Positions 32,638 through 44,030 of a DNA stretch of 64,000 bases are shown here, one piece after another (position 1 is the first letter of the stretch; every line of letters starts with the position of its first letter). A program made the translations under genes and the position numbers. Under the pieces are notes generated by a model. It was not told where the DNA came from, did not search any database, and saw only the letters and a program-made list of their open reading frames with translations. The stretch comes from Phytophthora quininea (lineage: Eukaryota > Oomycota > Peronosporomycetes > Peronosporales > Peronosporaceae). Where the stretch lies: the NCBI GenBank assembly GCA_011947345.1, contig JAAVTG010000561.1:248001-312000 (forward strand), given 5' to 3'.

Positions 32638-35568
32638 TCAACTAAATAGCTTTTCCAGTATGATCTCGTTGTTTGTGATTGTCGTTCCGCCCAAAATGAT
32701 TTGATACTTCATGTTGTCCTGTAGCGCATCATGCACCTCCTGGATCTGGACAATATTTCCACGATTACTGTTAGCGGTAGTCGAGTATGAGCGTTTGCAG
32801 CATTGGTACCTCCTCAAAAGTGATTCCTCCCACGACAAACACCACAAGAATAGTGGACTCGCCCAAAAGTCTATTGGCAATGGTGCCGCGTTGAGTGGCC
32901 CCGCTTCCACCAAGCCCAAATTTGCTGAAGCCACTCTTCAGAAGATCAATACCTGCTCGCGTCAATTGTTCTGACACATCAACGACCTGGCCAGATTCAC
33001 ACGTTAGGTGAGAGCGGATATACTAAAAGAAATACAAACGAACGTACATGTTCAAGCTCTGGAATCGGTAGCCCAGTCGGATTCACGACAGAATTGCAGA
33101 GCTGGGCAATGAGTGAGCGCGGTGAATCGCTACTGCTGGGCTCGTCGCTGCTGATCTTTACAAACTGCTGGGCACAATCCTGTCGCCATAAATTGTTAAA
33201 GTTATTACTGCCACTCAAATTTTATCCAGTGTTGGTTGTACCTTTAATGGACTCATCAAAACCTCCGCTTGGGACTCGATAACTGATTGTGCCTCTACTA
33301 CAACATCGTCATCGTTACCAGTTGCGATGGAATTTTTGGCGAGTTGCTGCCATCGGTCCAATCCCAATCGTTATCATCACCAGGCTCACCATTTCCGGAT
33401 GCGGTTTGGTCAGCCTGCAGTCTGTTAAATAAGGAACAAGTTGTTCAAACAGACCCGGAAGAACAGATTGAACGCATTCAGGATCTGTCCTTGCCACCTA
33501 CGACACACAAGAATTATCGTTAGGAAAACGTGTAACTCACTAGCTCATCAAAATACAGTACCTGCAATATCTTGTCAACAACAGCTTTTTGCACCATTTG
33601 GACGGTGAAATCTTCCAGGTTGGCCCCAGATGAGAGAGCGAACCCCTGAACCAGCAATGTGAGCAGTTCCTGCAGAGAAAGCACGTCCTCGTGGGATCCA
33701 GCCGAGGTAGCTGATAATTGACGTTGCACAGCATCTACGAGCTCAGGAATAATCCACTCGCTTCCGCCCTCATTCCACAGTTGCCGCTGTCGCGTTGCAC
33801 GCTCATGGCACTTTTCCCATCGACTTTGCAGCTTTCCATCCGCTCTAACGTCTCTAGAACTATTACACCCAGCTCAATCAACGAGCTGTGCTCAGCATTA
33901 GTCGGTTCGCCGGCTTCCAGAATCTTGTTAATTCGGCGAAGGACCACGTCTCGACCACGTGGTTTCTCGCCTGGCTTCCGAATGACAGGCGTCTTCTGAA
34001 TGACGCCCTCCTGGAGCAATGCATGCTCGACGGTCTGCAATCGTCTATCCAGATCGCGTAGCGCTAGCTTTGCGGGTCGGAAAGCTAAAGATCGAAACGC
34101 ATTCGAGCCGCTAGGAATCGTCGGGTGACACAAGCTGGCACCCTCTCCACTGGATTTGTGAAACAAACTCAGACGGAAAATACGCGGACTTGTCCATGGC
34201 TACCGCATTTGGCGTAGAAAAATCAATGGCGTTGGATCACATCCAAGAATGGGATAAATCTCGGTAGCGTGAAGCCTTGCTCTCCCCTACCAAAGACAAG
34301 TCACAGCATTAAATTTCACATATTGACGGGGAATTGCTTGCCGTACCATAGTATTATTTGCAATAGTAGAATACTCAACAGGAACTGGCGTTGGAGTCTG
34401 CGGCAATAACGTCAAAATGCGATCCAAAAGAGCATCCCCAAATGAGCAAGGTGAGGCCAAATCACTCGTCCTACAAGTTAAGCACGTGAATATTATGACA
34501 CAACCCAGTAATGAATAGCCATCTCTCGTACCTGTCCACGAGAATCATCGAAGCTTGTCGACCTTGAAGGGGTTGGATGCCTGCATCTTCCTCTTGTTCG
34601 TTCAAAATCCGCAGCAGCGTGTGTCCAATTTTCAAAGAGGTCGCACCCATCGCAAAAATGCGCTTCTTCACATCGAGTCGCGCGCCTACCATCAGATCAC
34701 CGATTGTGTATGCCAGCAGCCGCATCGACCTTCGGAACGCACTGGGAATGTGTTCAGGTAGCACATCCTTCACATGTGAGTACTTGTTAACTCCATCCGT
34801 CGATCCTGCACGTGTACGTCCAGTTGGAGACGTGGGAGTCGCTAGATTGACGTCTTCCACTTGATGCAGCAGCAAAGGGAACGCCGCAGCACACGTCGGG
34901 TGCGATAGCACAAACACGGACGGCTCGGGCGTTAACGTCCTGGACGACAACAGCGGCACCACATTCAATGGCAAATGGAGCACCTGAACTGCTCCTGAGT
35001 TCTGTTTTACTGTTTTCTGCTCGCTTGCATCGTCCTCTGTCCATCCCCATTCTTCTTCATCAACATTTCCATCCTGTTTATCGTCCGGCAGCAACTTCTT
35101 CTGCAACTCGTCTGCAAACTCTTCAAACTTCATACTCTTGGTAGCTTTTGCTCCAAACGCAGTCGAGTTGTCTCCACTGAGTTTAGAGAAGTCGAAGCAC
35201 TCATGTGCTCGCTCCGAGAGACTACTGCAGACCGTGAGCGTTCTGACGACGCCCAGCGACAGCAGCCGCTTCAGCTTCGCCTCGTAGTCCCACAAGAAAC
35301 CGGACACGACAACTGCAATGTGCCCCGCGCTTTCCTGCTCGTCCAGCAGCAGTAGACACCGCAGATCTACCGCAGTAGCGCAATCCAGAAGCTCCTCCGC
35401 TGCAATTATATTCGAGACGTTGAGATCGCGCAGCAGCAGCGGCATGGCGCCCGCCCAGCGCAAACTCTCGACGGCTCCGGTCTCTGCCGCCAGCACAGCA
35501 CCCTGGAGGTGCTCGGCGGCCTGCAGCACGCCGCTCAGCACCTCCTCCGCCACGTTCACGACGGCCAT
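32638..35568 (-). CDS. SCFD2: Sec1/Munc18-like protein resembling SCFD2, seven exons, several frame breaks
   Basis: SM-family regulator of membrane fusion, probably at ER/Golgi membranes. Exons: 35568-34532, 34470-34347, 34286-33541, 33497-33242, 33179-33048, 32986-32810 and 32745-32638. Signatures: MPLLLRDLNVSN and ASMILVDRTSDLASPCSFGD (the SM-family VDR...D.P..H-type block), and at the C-terminus VVFVVGGITFEE and KYQIILGGTTITNNE. The exon at 33497-33242 contains an acidic NDWDWTDG linker reached only after a break near a T3 run. Additional breaks lie near 33790 and 33310, and an unresolved stop-containing stretch lies near 34195-34210, where two frames look equally plausible. The general SM identity is firmer than the SCFD2 subtype. 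Confidence 0.75.
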
Positions 35569-35768
35569 AATGATACCGGATTGACAAGTGGCATTTTTTA
35601 AAACTAAAATTAACTGAAAGTTAAGTACGTTTTAGTAAAACGTTTGAGCTGTTCTGGAGCAAGACGAACTTCCGCAGTCGTGCTCGATCCGGCAAGGAAG
35701 TGAAGACATCCAAGTTGAAATCGCTAGCTAGAGGTGATATTATTTTCAACAGCTCTCCATCCCCTACT

Positions 35769-37523
35769 TTATAATACCTGGCAGTGCAAGTGCAGGTACT
35801 CTTTGCTGTCTCGACATTAATGGCCTTCCTCAGCAGCATGTAGCTGCACACGTCCGCCACGAGCTCGCTCGGAGCACCAGCAGCCACAGCAATGTTGCGA
35901 GCGTGCAGCGCCATGTGGCCTTCTGAATGCCCGTCACGGCAATGGCACGGACTGCCGCAAAATTCTGGGCAAGCCCCACACTCACCATGATGCCACTCAA
36001 TGTCCGCGCCGTCGGGTGCTGCAAAATCGCGTGGGTGGCAGTGTATCCGGGGTGGGTCATTAGCGCGCCGCCCTTCGATCCAACGGCAATTGGCATTTCC
36101 AAACTGCCGCGCAATACCCGCGTGCCATCGCCACTCCGCGACAGACCAATCTCATAATGGGACAGCGACGTGTACTGCCCCGAACGACTCGCGTAGCAAT
36201 GCGCTGCCGCTTCGATGGCGCGCCAGTCCTGGCCTGTAGCCACAGCCACGGCGTCCACACCGTTCATAATACCCTTGTTATTGGTCACGGCGCGATAAGG
36301 GTCGATAGCAGCGAAATTGAATGCCTCAATCACGCGGTTGGCAACATCTTCGCCGTCCACACCCTTCCAGCCCAGCTTCTCCAGCGGGATCTCGAACTCG
36401 GAGCGTGCCCGGCGCTGCATGCAGAGGTTGGTGAGGATACGCAGACCGACACGACTTCGTGTGAGCTTGGAGACCTCATCCGACAGACCTTCAGCAACAG
36501 TGTTGACAACGTTCGCGCCCATGGCTTCGCACACGTCCACGTCGATGTGCACGACCAAGAACTGCGCCTGTGGGTCGGAGGAGTTCACCACGAGCTCGTC
36601 ATCGCACGGTGTGTACCAGGCTCTGCCATCGGTAGCAGTAGCAGAAGTCCGTGCGGCCTGACTCACGACGCGGCAGTAAATATCGACAGCGCCGCCACCG
36701 CGCTTCTTCATGTTGGAACACAGCGTCGTATTGGCAATGTCCAGCAGTCGCTCGCGGTTGCACTCGATGGTCGTAATTGCTGCGGGATGTCCTCCGTGTC
36801 CACCAACTGGATCTGCGACGTCATGATGTTACCCGACGTGGCGGTGCGAAACCCTCCGCCCGCAGCGGCCACAAGTTTTGCTGCGCTAGACGCCGCTGCC
36901 ACCACCGAGGGCTCTTCCACGGACATTGGAATGGACAAGTTGTTGCCGTCAACAACAAAATTCAAACCGAGTCTGCAACAATACAATGCCGTCAGTTAAA
37001 CTCCCACACAGCTACAGTGCTTAGATACCCACCCGAGCGGCATTCCAATCACGCCGATGCAGTTCTCGATCATGAGGTTGGCCTTGCGCAGCGGTAGTTC
37101 GCCCAGCTTGGCTGCAGGGTCCGGCGCGGGCAGCAGTTCCGCAGTCGTCTCATTTGTCTGCTTCAGCCGCTCCAGTTTTGGGTACATGTGCGCCAGCACG
37201 TCGAAGCGCTCCCTCAGCGTCTTGTTGTAGAAGCCTGACCATACCGACGGCTGCGTGGTGATCTCCTGCTTGGAGACGTCGCTGGTGTTGTGGCTGGCCT
37301 GCAACGGCTCGAAGCGCTTGCCGCCGTCCACGGAGACGCAGCAGCGCTGCAATTGCGCGGCCAAAGTTGCCACGTCCGCCACTTTCTGCTGCAGTGCGGC
37401 GCTCGGCGCAGACCGCTGCGCAGTCTTCAGCGCCCCACGTAGCAATCCCAGCGCCTGGTCCAGCACCGCGTCCAGTTCCGAAGAAGCCGCAAGCGCGTCT
37501 CCGCTCGGCAGCTGATCGGTCAT
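35769..37523 (-). CDS. Class II (soluble) 3-hydroxy-3-methylglutaryl-CoA reductase, frameshifts
   Basis: Reduces HMG-CoA to mevalonate. Exons 37523-37033 and 36972-35769 around a 60-nt intron. Landmarks: ENCIGVIGMPLGLGLNF (class II form of the ENVIG block), GGGFRTATSGNIM, IMNGVDAVAVATGQDWRAIE, GGALMTHPGYTATH and MALHARNIAVAAGAPSELV, where the His is the catalytic histidine. There is no N-terminal membrane domain or sterol-sensing region. Breaks of one base lie near 36780-36784, near 35913-35915 (a G run restoring KGHMALH) and probably near 35795; without the last the frame would run on to 35621. The start could also be ATG 37613, which only adds a low-complexity stretch. Confidence 0.88.
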
Positions 37524-38093
37524 GAGCTCAGAGGTTGATATGAGAGCACGGCACTGCGGGGCATTCAGCGGATCGGGGGTGGAGGAGTGGAGGTTGACGC
37601 GAGCAGGACCCACCTGATGCTCTCACCTTGACCGCTTACTTTCTATTTCTGGGACCGTTTCGGTTCGGTCGATCCGCAACATAAACCGCTTCAGTGCCAA
37701 CATACACGCAACTTGTACGGCTGGGGACGACGGACGAGTAAAGCGAATTATCCACGTGGCTTTAACGTCCGTACGTCTCCTGCAAGTTTAGTTTAGTAAA
37801 CGCATGGCACTAGATAGCATGCATGTGTCTGCGCTTCACTACCTTAGCTCCACACCTCTTCGAGCTCTATTAAGTCGCTTTCATCGAAGGAAGTAATTTC
37901 CTTCTCCTCGAGCATTTGGTTGAGGAGCCTTTCCAATTCCATCTTCTCGGAAGGCGACGCACCCATTTCATCTGTGCTGGAGAATCGTTGCTATGGACGG
38001 GTTGATGTTGATCGTCCTGACGAATGTTCACTTGTCGCTCAACGGTTGGTGTAGTCAAAATTACGGCAGGAACTCTCGTCGGACGCAGGCTGG
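37524..38093. other. Intergenic, no gene recognised
   Basis: Upstream region of the HMG-CoA reductase gene and downstream region of the zinc-motif gene. Short frames only. Confidence 0.4.
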
Positions 38094-39544
38094 CTACCGC
38101 TTCTGCCGTTTAATGTCGGGTTCGGCACTGGAGTCTCCAGCATACAGCCCACCCGTGCACAATAGCACGAGCCACAGCCCAGTCGAGTGATAAGCTCGGA
38201 GAGAGGTCAAGTGCATCTTGAGCTTGTACTTGGACGTCTTCACCACACTTCCTTGCTGGTTTGAGCACGACTCGCACTGCGGGTAGAATCGGAAGGTTGT
38301 CTTGCGCCCCAACAGCTTTCTGACGAACTGTTCGTCTGTGCGCTTGGCCACCCTACAGCATCAGAACCACTCGCGTTAGCAAGTCGACAGATATCATGGA
38401 CACCTACCCAGACCAGCAATTCTTCTTCTCCTTACAGTCTCGGTGGCATGTGGTCTGCGTGATACCGCACGCCGCGCTTCACACCGCACGTGTGGCATCC
38501 ATACAATCGACCGAACTCCTGAACGATTCCTCTCTCCACTTGAGTCGCATACTCTTCTGTCGCTGGCAGTGAGGCCTTTCGCAGGTGGAACGCTCCAAGG
38601 TTGGCAAAGGGCGAGGGTGACAGCGCGTTGAACTTGCCTCCCAGGAGTTTAAAGCACAGCAGGCCCATAGCCATGTAAACGGGGTACGGCGCCTGTGGGA
38701 GGTCCTCCCAACGATCCTGCAGCTTGGTCTGCATGTGTTTCCACAGCGTGGGGGCGGCACCGTCGCGCCGAGCACCAGCCAGCTCCAGTGCCGCCGCTCC
38801 GCCGACCGCCGACTCAGCGCCAGCTCTTGGTACGCTTCCCGGGAACAGAAGCGAAATGCAGTGCCAGCGCTGACGACGAGGCCACGGCAACAGCCCCCAC
38901 GAGCTGTGGCAGCCCCAGCGGAGTGGCCGAGCCGATGCGCAATATCCGCTGCGCCACCTGCGCTAATGACACGCCGCTGAGGAAGATAGCGCCGCCTGTG
39001 GCAGCGTCCAGCACATGTCCAGCCAAGGACTCGTAGACGGACACGGAGCGGTCGCCCAGCAAGTGCTTGCGCAGGCGGCGCGAGGCTTCGTCGAGCGAGG
39101 AGCGGTCGATCATCGCTGTTTGTAAGGCCCTGCCCAATAGACTGAGGTCAAAGTTGGCACTCCAGGCCTGGAAGCATTGCCACTGCTCTCGCTCGCTCTT
39201 CTTCCAGAGGCCGCCGCATGATTGCGAGTAGTAAACGCCGCGTCCACTCGCGACTGCAGCCAAAACGCCCTCCTTGCTGGAATACCCCAGACCCAGCGCC
39301 ACGCTAGACTACATCTGTAGTAGACACCGCATCAGGACAGTCAGTACGCAGGCTATGCCACAGCCACATTCACCACCGCTTTGCGGTCTCCCGAAACCAT
39401 ATCTACAATGTCCACTTTGGTCCCCTTCAGCAGTATCGAGCCGTCAACCTTGTTGCGGTGGAACTCATCTATCCTCTGCGCTAACCCAGCTTGCATCTCT
39501 GCTGCAAACAGGAACGAGTCATCCACGCTCTCCGTCAGCGCCAA
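38094..39544 (-). CDS. Unknown protein with hydrophobic segments and a C-terminal zinc/HNH-like cysteine-histidine motif
   Basis: Not assigned to a named family. From the start: a region with KGTKVDIVDMVSGDRKAV, an intron (about 39371-39312) joining to SSVALGLGYSSKEG, hydrophobic stretches around ATGGAIFLSGVSLAQVAQ and LVGAVAVASSSALALHF, and PYPVYMAMGLLCFKLLGGKF. Then comes a candidate zinc site: CHTCG, YHADHMPP, a CKEKKNC pair and, after an intron (about 38407-38354), FYPQCESCS. The C-x2-C, HxDH and C-x2-C order suggests a treble-clef or HNH-like fold. Frames break near 38840 and near 38440. No good ATG was found: the first frame opens with TTG just after an in-frame stop, so the true start is unresolved. 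Confidence 0.55.
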
Positions 39545-40216
39545 ACGTCATTTAGTCAGCGACCAGCAGTGCCACAAGAATATTGCAACGGAGAAGGAGA
39601 GGACAAAGTGGGCATGACATCGGCCAAGTGCGTTCACTGCGTTGATCAACTTGCTTAGAAAAACTGAAGATTCCGGTGCCTTGCATTTCGCGGCCTTTTT
39701 GCGCTCGGTTTTTTGGCGAATCAAACACTGCCACGAGGCCCGCGTCACCGCGTGGCACTTTTTCATGTCGCAAAATATTGTGTGATTCACGCAACCTCGA
39801 ACTTTTCGGCGATCTGGAATTTAATTCGAGAGGAGATGGACCATTTGAAGTTCCACCATACAAATCTGAAGACATACACTTCAAGTTCCAGTTTAACATT
39901 TTCAGTTCGAGTAAACAGTTCGAGACGGTAATCCACGTAAGCGACACGCGCGTGCCACGCACGAGCATCTCCTGCCACACGTTGGCTTGCACAGTGCGCT
40001 GCCAACATGGAGCTCCAGCACACAGGATCCCTCGCATCGAATGCACCATAGCCTCCTCTATCCATCCAGCAGATAATGCTCACTCCGAGATGAACTCAAG
40101 ATCACACGTGTTAGCTTAACATGCCCGTGGCATTTTCAAATAAAGAAGGGTAGCTCAGCCTATCTACCAGCGGAGCTGCTACATGGGATTCTGCTGTGCT
40201 TGCCAAGCCAACAAGC
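39545..40216. other. Intergenic or unresolved coding, 670 bp
   Basis: Frames of 80-165 codons are open on both strands here, but none has recognisable motifs. The minus strand could hold missing 5' exons of the zinc-motif gene; this was not resolved. Confidence 0.3.
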
Positions 40217-41623
40217 TTAGTTCTTGCCGGCAAAGTGGTCGTTGATCCACCCGCTGGTCACCGACTTGGGGCGCTCGAGCGGCAGGCCCAGTGCGCGGTC
40301 CCAGAAGAGCTGCGAGAGCACGCCGATGGCACGCGACACACCGAAGAGCACCGTGTAGTAGTTCTTCTGCGTGAGGCCGTAGTGCTGCAGCAGCACGCCG
40401 CTGTGCGAGTCCACGTTCGGGTACGGGTTCTTGGTCTTGCCGTGCTCGGTCAGCACGCCGGGCATCACCTGGTAGATCGTGTCCACGATGCGGAACAGTT
40501 CATCGTTGGGCATGTACTTGAGGCCGAACTCACGCTGGCACGTGTACCGAGGGTCGGTCTTGCGCAGCACGGCGTGGCCGTAGCCAGGGATGACCTTGCC
40601 AGCGTTCAGCGTGTCCCAGGCGAACTGCGTGATCGTCTCCTTGTTCACCTCGAGGCCCTTGGTGTGGAACTCCTCCTGCAGGTCCAGGATCCAGCCCAGC
40701 ACCTCCTGGTTGGCGAGGCCGTGCAGCGGGCCAGCTAGCGCATTCAGGCCGGCGCCCAGCGAGAGGTACGGGTCCGACAGCGTGCTGCCCACGAGGTGCG
40801 TAGTGTGCGCGCTGGCGTTGCCACCTTCGTGGTCGCTGTGGATCACCAGGTACAGCCGCATGAGCTCGTCAAACTCGGCGCTGTCGAAGCCGAGCATGCG
40901 GTTGAAGTTGGCCGAGTAATCCAGGCTCGAGTCGTAGGCGTTGTTGGCCTCGCCAAAGTACGTGTTGCGGTAGATGAGCGCAGCCACCTCGGGCAGACGC
41001 GCGATGAGGTTCATGCTGTCCTCGTACACGTACTCCCAGTACGTGAGCTTGTTGATGCCCTCGGCGTACTTCTGGGCGAACACGCTCTCCGTGTTCATGG
41101 CAGTCACGGCGGCGGACAGCTGGGTCATCGGGTGGGCGTGCTTGAGATCCTTGATGAGCTTGAGCACGTGGGCCGGCACCTCGGCGCGGGCGTGCAGCTC
41201 AGCCGTGACGCTGGCAGCCTGGGCGGTCGTGGGGATCTCGCCCGTCAGTAGCAGCCATAGTAGGCCCTCGGGTAGGGGCTCGCCGCCCTCCTCCTTGGCC
41301 GGCAGCTTCTGCTGCAGGTCCGGGATGGTGTGGCCGCGGAAGCGGATGCCTTCCTCGGCGTCCAGCAGCGACGTCTCCCACAGCAGCGCCTTGATGCCGC
41401 GGGCGCCGCCCAGCGTCTGGTCCACCGTCACCTCGCCCAGCGACTTGCTGCCGTGGTCGGCCTTGAGCTTCTTGAAGGCCTCGCGGCGCACGGGGACCTG
41501 CTCCTTGAGCTCGTCCAGCAGCGAGGCGGTCGTGGTGGACAGCGCGCGGGCGGCGGCGGGCGCGGCAGTGGAGCGCGAGGCCACGGAGGCCGTCTGGCGC
41601 AGGGTCTTGATGATGGCGCTCAT
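40217..41623 (-). CDS. Mitochondrial citrate synthase
   Basis: Condenses acetyl-CoA and oxaloacetate in the TCA cycle. Intact single exon of 468 residues. The first 35 or so residues ([19 protein letters not shown], Ala/Arg/Ser-rich) are a typical mitochondrial presequence. Catalytic landmarks: [25 protein letters not shown] and [14 protein letters not shown]; the histidines of the last two blocks and the following Asp region form the active site in the eukaryotic family. An in-frame ATG at 41698 would add 25 residues; 41623 is preferred because the presequence begins there. No frame break. Confidence 0.96.
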   Translation of the reverse strand: MSAIIKTLRQTASVASRSTAAPAAARALSTTTASLLDELKEQVPVRREAFKKLKADHGSKSLGEVTVDQTLGGARGIKALLWETSLLDAEEGIRFRGHTIPDLQQKLPAKEEGGEPLPEGLLWLLLTGEIPTTAQAASVTAELHARAEVPAHVLKLIKDLKHAHPMTQLSAAVTAMNTESVFAQKYAEGINKLTYWEYVYEDSMNLIARLPEVAALIYRNTYFGEANNAYDSSLDYSANFNRMLGFDSAEFDELMRLYLVIHSDHEGGNASAHTTHLVGSTLSDPYLSLGAGLNALAGPLHGLANQEVLGWILDLQEEFHTKGLEVNKETITQFAWDTLNAGKVIPGYGHAVLRKTDPRYTCQREFGLKYMPNDELFRIVDTIYQVMPGVLTEHGKTKNPYPNVDSHSGVLLQHYGLTQKNYYTVLFGVSRAIGVLSQLFWDRALGLPLERPKSVTSGWINDHFAGKN

Positions 41624-44030
41624 GCTGTGCGGGCGGAGGATCGGGGCTTGTGTGCGTGTGGAATGTGCAGCGCACGGCGGATTGCAGAATGGCCGCAAGC
41701 TGTGGCTGCGACCGTTTGCCCAACGCTTGCAAAATGGTGCAAGCTCTTGCCCCTTTCAGATCGGATACCGAGTTCAACTCGATCGGTTTGAACGGGGTAC
41801 GAGTTTGCACGACTGTTCCTGTGGACTTTGCGCCCGACTTGGTCTGGTTTTCACAACCAATACTATGTAAATATATAGGGTATGCATTGCTGCGACTAGA
41901 TACTTTTTCCGAGTCACTTCGTAGCGGAGACCCATTTAGCGGTCGTTGCATTCGTTTCACGTCGACACGCAAGTGCTCCCGGCGGCGCGACATCTGGGGC
42001 CCTGGCCTCCCTTTTCATCAGCAGCCCTGCAAGGTATGCCTTCCCGCCTCAAGCTTGGACGCCAGATTTAACGGCTTCGGATTGACTCGCTTGAAGTATG
42101 CTAACTCTAGCTGCGTGTACGGCGATGACTGCGCGCGCAGTGCTCGAAGCGCAAGACACCTTCAAGCCACCTGCCACGCGTCAATCTCTCGACCCGCAAG
42201 GCGCCCGCATTTTGAGCTGGGCGCCGCTGTGTAGCCCCTGCATAGTGCTCAAGGCCAGCGCTACACACACCTAAGCCTCTAACTGCAGCGAGCGGAACAT
42301 TTTCTGAAGCAGGGCGATTTGCTTCAGCCTTTGGCTCCGTGCCATCATCGTCAAGTCCAAACGAGCGGTGGAGCTTCGTTCGCAGGCAAACCCAAGCAGC
42401 ACTCGGGCAGGTCCGACTCGATTCTGAAGCAAGTGTAAAACGGCCAGAAACGAGTTCCAGGGCCAAACTTCAAGATTGTGCGCATCCCCCTGGAACTTTC
42501 ACGCGCGGTCATTGGCCAAAACACAATCAGATCGACGTAGCCGGGCCAGCGCAACAGTTGAAGTTTCCGCGTCACGTCGCGCGCTCGCTGGCTGTCATCC
42601 ACCCAAGCAGCTTGAATGCTGCCTCCGAGGAGGAGCTGGCCAAATCGCGGCCGATGCAGTCACTTGCCGATTCGATGGACAGAACGCACTCGCTTTGCGA
42701 TAGACCGAGCAGCCTCGATACTTCCGGAGCGCGTATCGCGCTGGGGAGGGCCCCTGACGGCGCTGGTTGACTGAGCCTTTATCTCTGTTGCTTGCTACGG
42801 GGCCCTGGGCGTGTCTGTGCCGCTTTGCACTCGCTGGGTGCTGACCATTTGGAGAAGTTCCAGACTGGTGCTGCAGCAGTCCTTGAGTTTTATCTTCTCG
42901 AGTTTTCGGTCGTCCCAATGTTTGCCGGGGTACGTGGCGGCGCAGTGATCCGCCCGGTTTAACGATGATGGATGGAATGCAGACGAGCGAGAGCTACGTG
43001 GCTGCTCGGTGGGAAAGCGACACTGGGACCAGCGCCTCGAGACGTCGGAAAGGCCTGGCTCATGGAGGTGACAGCTCTACCTGGCGATGACGTGCACAAC
43101 GTTTTCCCTCGTGCATTTTCGGTGGGCATGCTGGCATGTGGCGCCGCGAGCTTCGAGATGGAAACCACGCGTGACGGGGTAGTTGCTAGCAATGCGTGAG
43201 CAGCACCTCGACCTTGCACGGAAGACCCGGACGCCAATGCGCATCAAGTGCAGTCTGGAACGAGTCGAATCGAGCTTGCGTGCTGGTGCTCGAAGACAGC
43301 TAAGCAGTCCTTCGTCGCACAAAGAGGGGCATTGATTGCACCGGTTGAGCTGAAAGGAAGCGAGGTGATTGCATGCTGATAGCACGCTGTGCCTCCACTT
43401 GATTCGTTTCGCCAAGATGGCGGCGCAATGTCCATCCATCTGGTAGAGACTTGGACAGCCAAAGCCAAATCGTCCAGATTCTCGACGAAGCTAATGGGCC
43501 CGGTCGGCGTCAGCGCCCCTGCCTCACCGTCGCGATGGGCTACGGCAAACATGAATCGGGCACACCACTGCAAGAGCAAGTTGCCTGCAAGTTCAACTCG
43601 AGCCGCTGAAATATTCCGCCGTAGTGACAAGTCTAGTTTGGCTTGCATTCCAATGGTGGAGACGAGTTGGCACTGAGCTCTCTCTGCTCGGAGAAGTCTT
43701 CTCAGTGTGAAGGGAACTTTGCGGCAATGCTGGCTGGGCTGCAAGTTGCCAGCAACTTCGGCAGAGGATCTGCTACCGCCGCCTGTGATTGGCCAGCTCG
43801 TGCCCCTTCAACATCCGTTTCAAAGTAGCCAGCAGCGGCAACTTGCTCTCCAAGTCTCCACGAGCAAGCGCACCAGATGTCTAGTGCCTATGCAAGACCT
43901 TCGCTGGGTCTCAATCTATGCCAGAAACCGTCTCCTCCAGACACTCGCGGCAGCCTTCATCTTGCATTTTCGAGGCCAGGACGCAAGCCGCAGACAGGAA
44001 CCTCTAATCTAGCAAGTGCAACCAACCCTC
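41624..44030. other. 2.4-kb stretch with no recognised gene
   Basis: Between divergent citrate synthase and chitin synthase. It holds many frames of 60-165 codons on both strands, without motifs, and no mobile-element signature. It is far longer than the other intergenic gaps of the window (mostly under 700 bp), so it may contain a long 5' leader, non-coding RNA or degenerate DNA. Confidence 0.4.

Noticed and set aside
39676..40119. 147-codon plus-strand frame before citrate synthase
   Set aside because: No motif; a similarly long frame is open on the opposite strand, so neither is convincing.
40144..40200. Possible tRNA starting GGGTAGCTCAGCC
   Set aside because: No cloverleaf can be drawn and no GGTTCGAATCC-like B box is present.
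43244..43744. 166-codon minus-strand frame upstream of chitin synthase
   Set aside because: No family resemblance and no supporting intron or start context; kept only as part of the unexplained gap.
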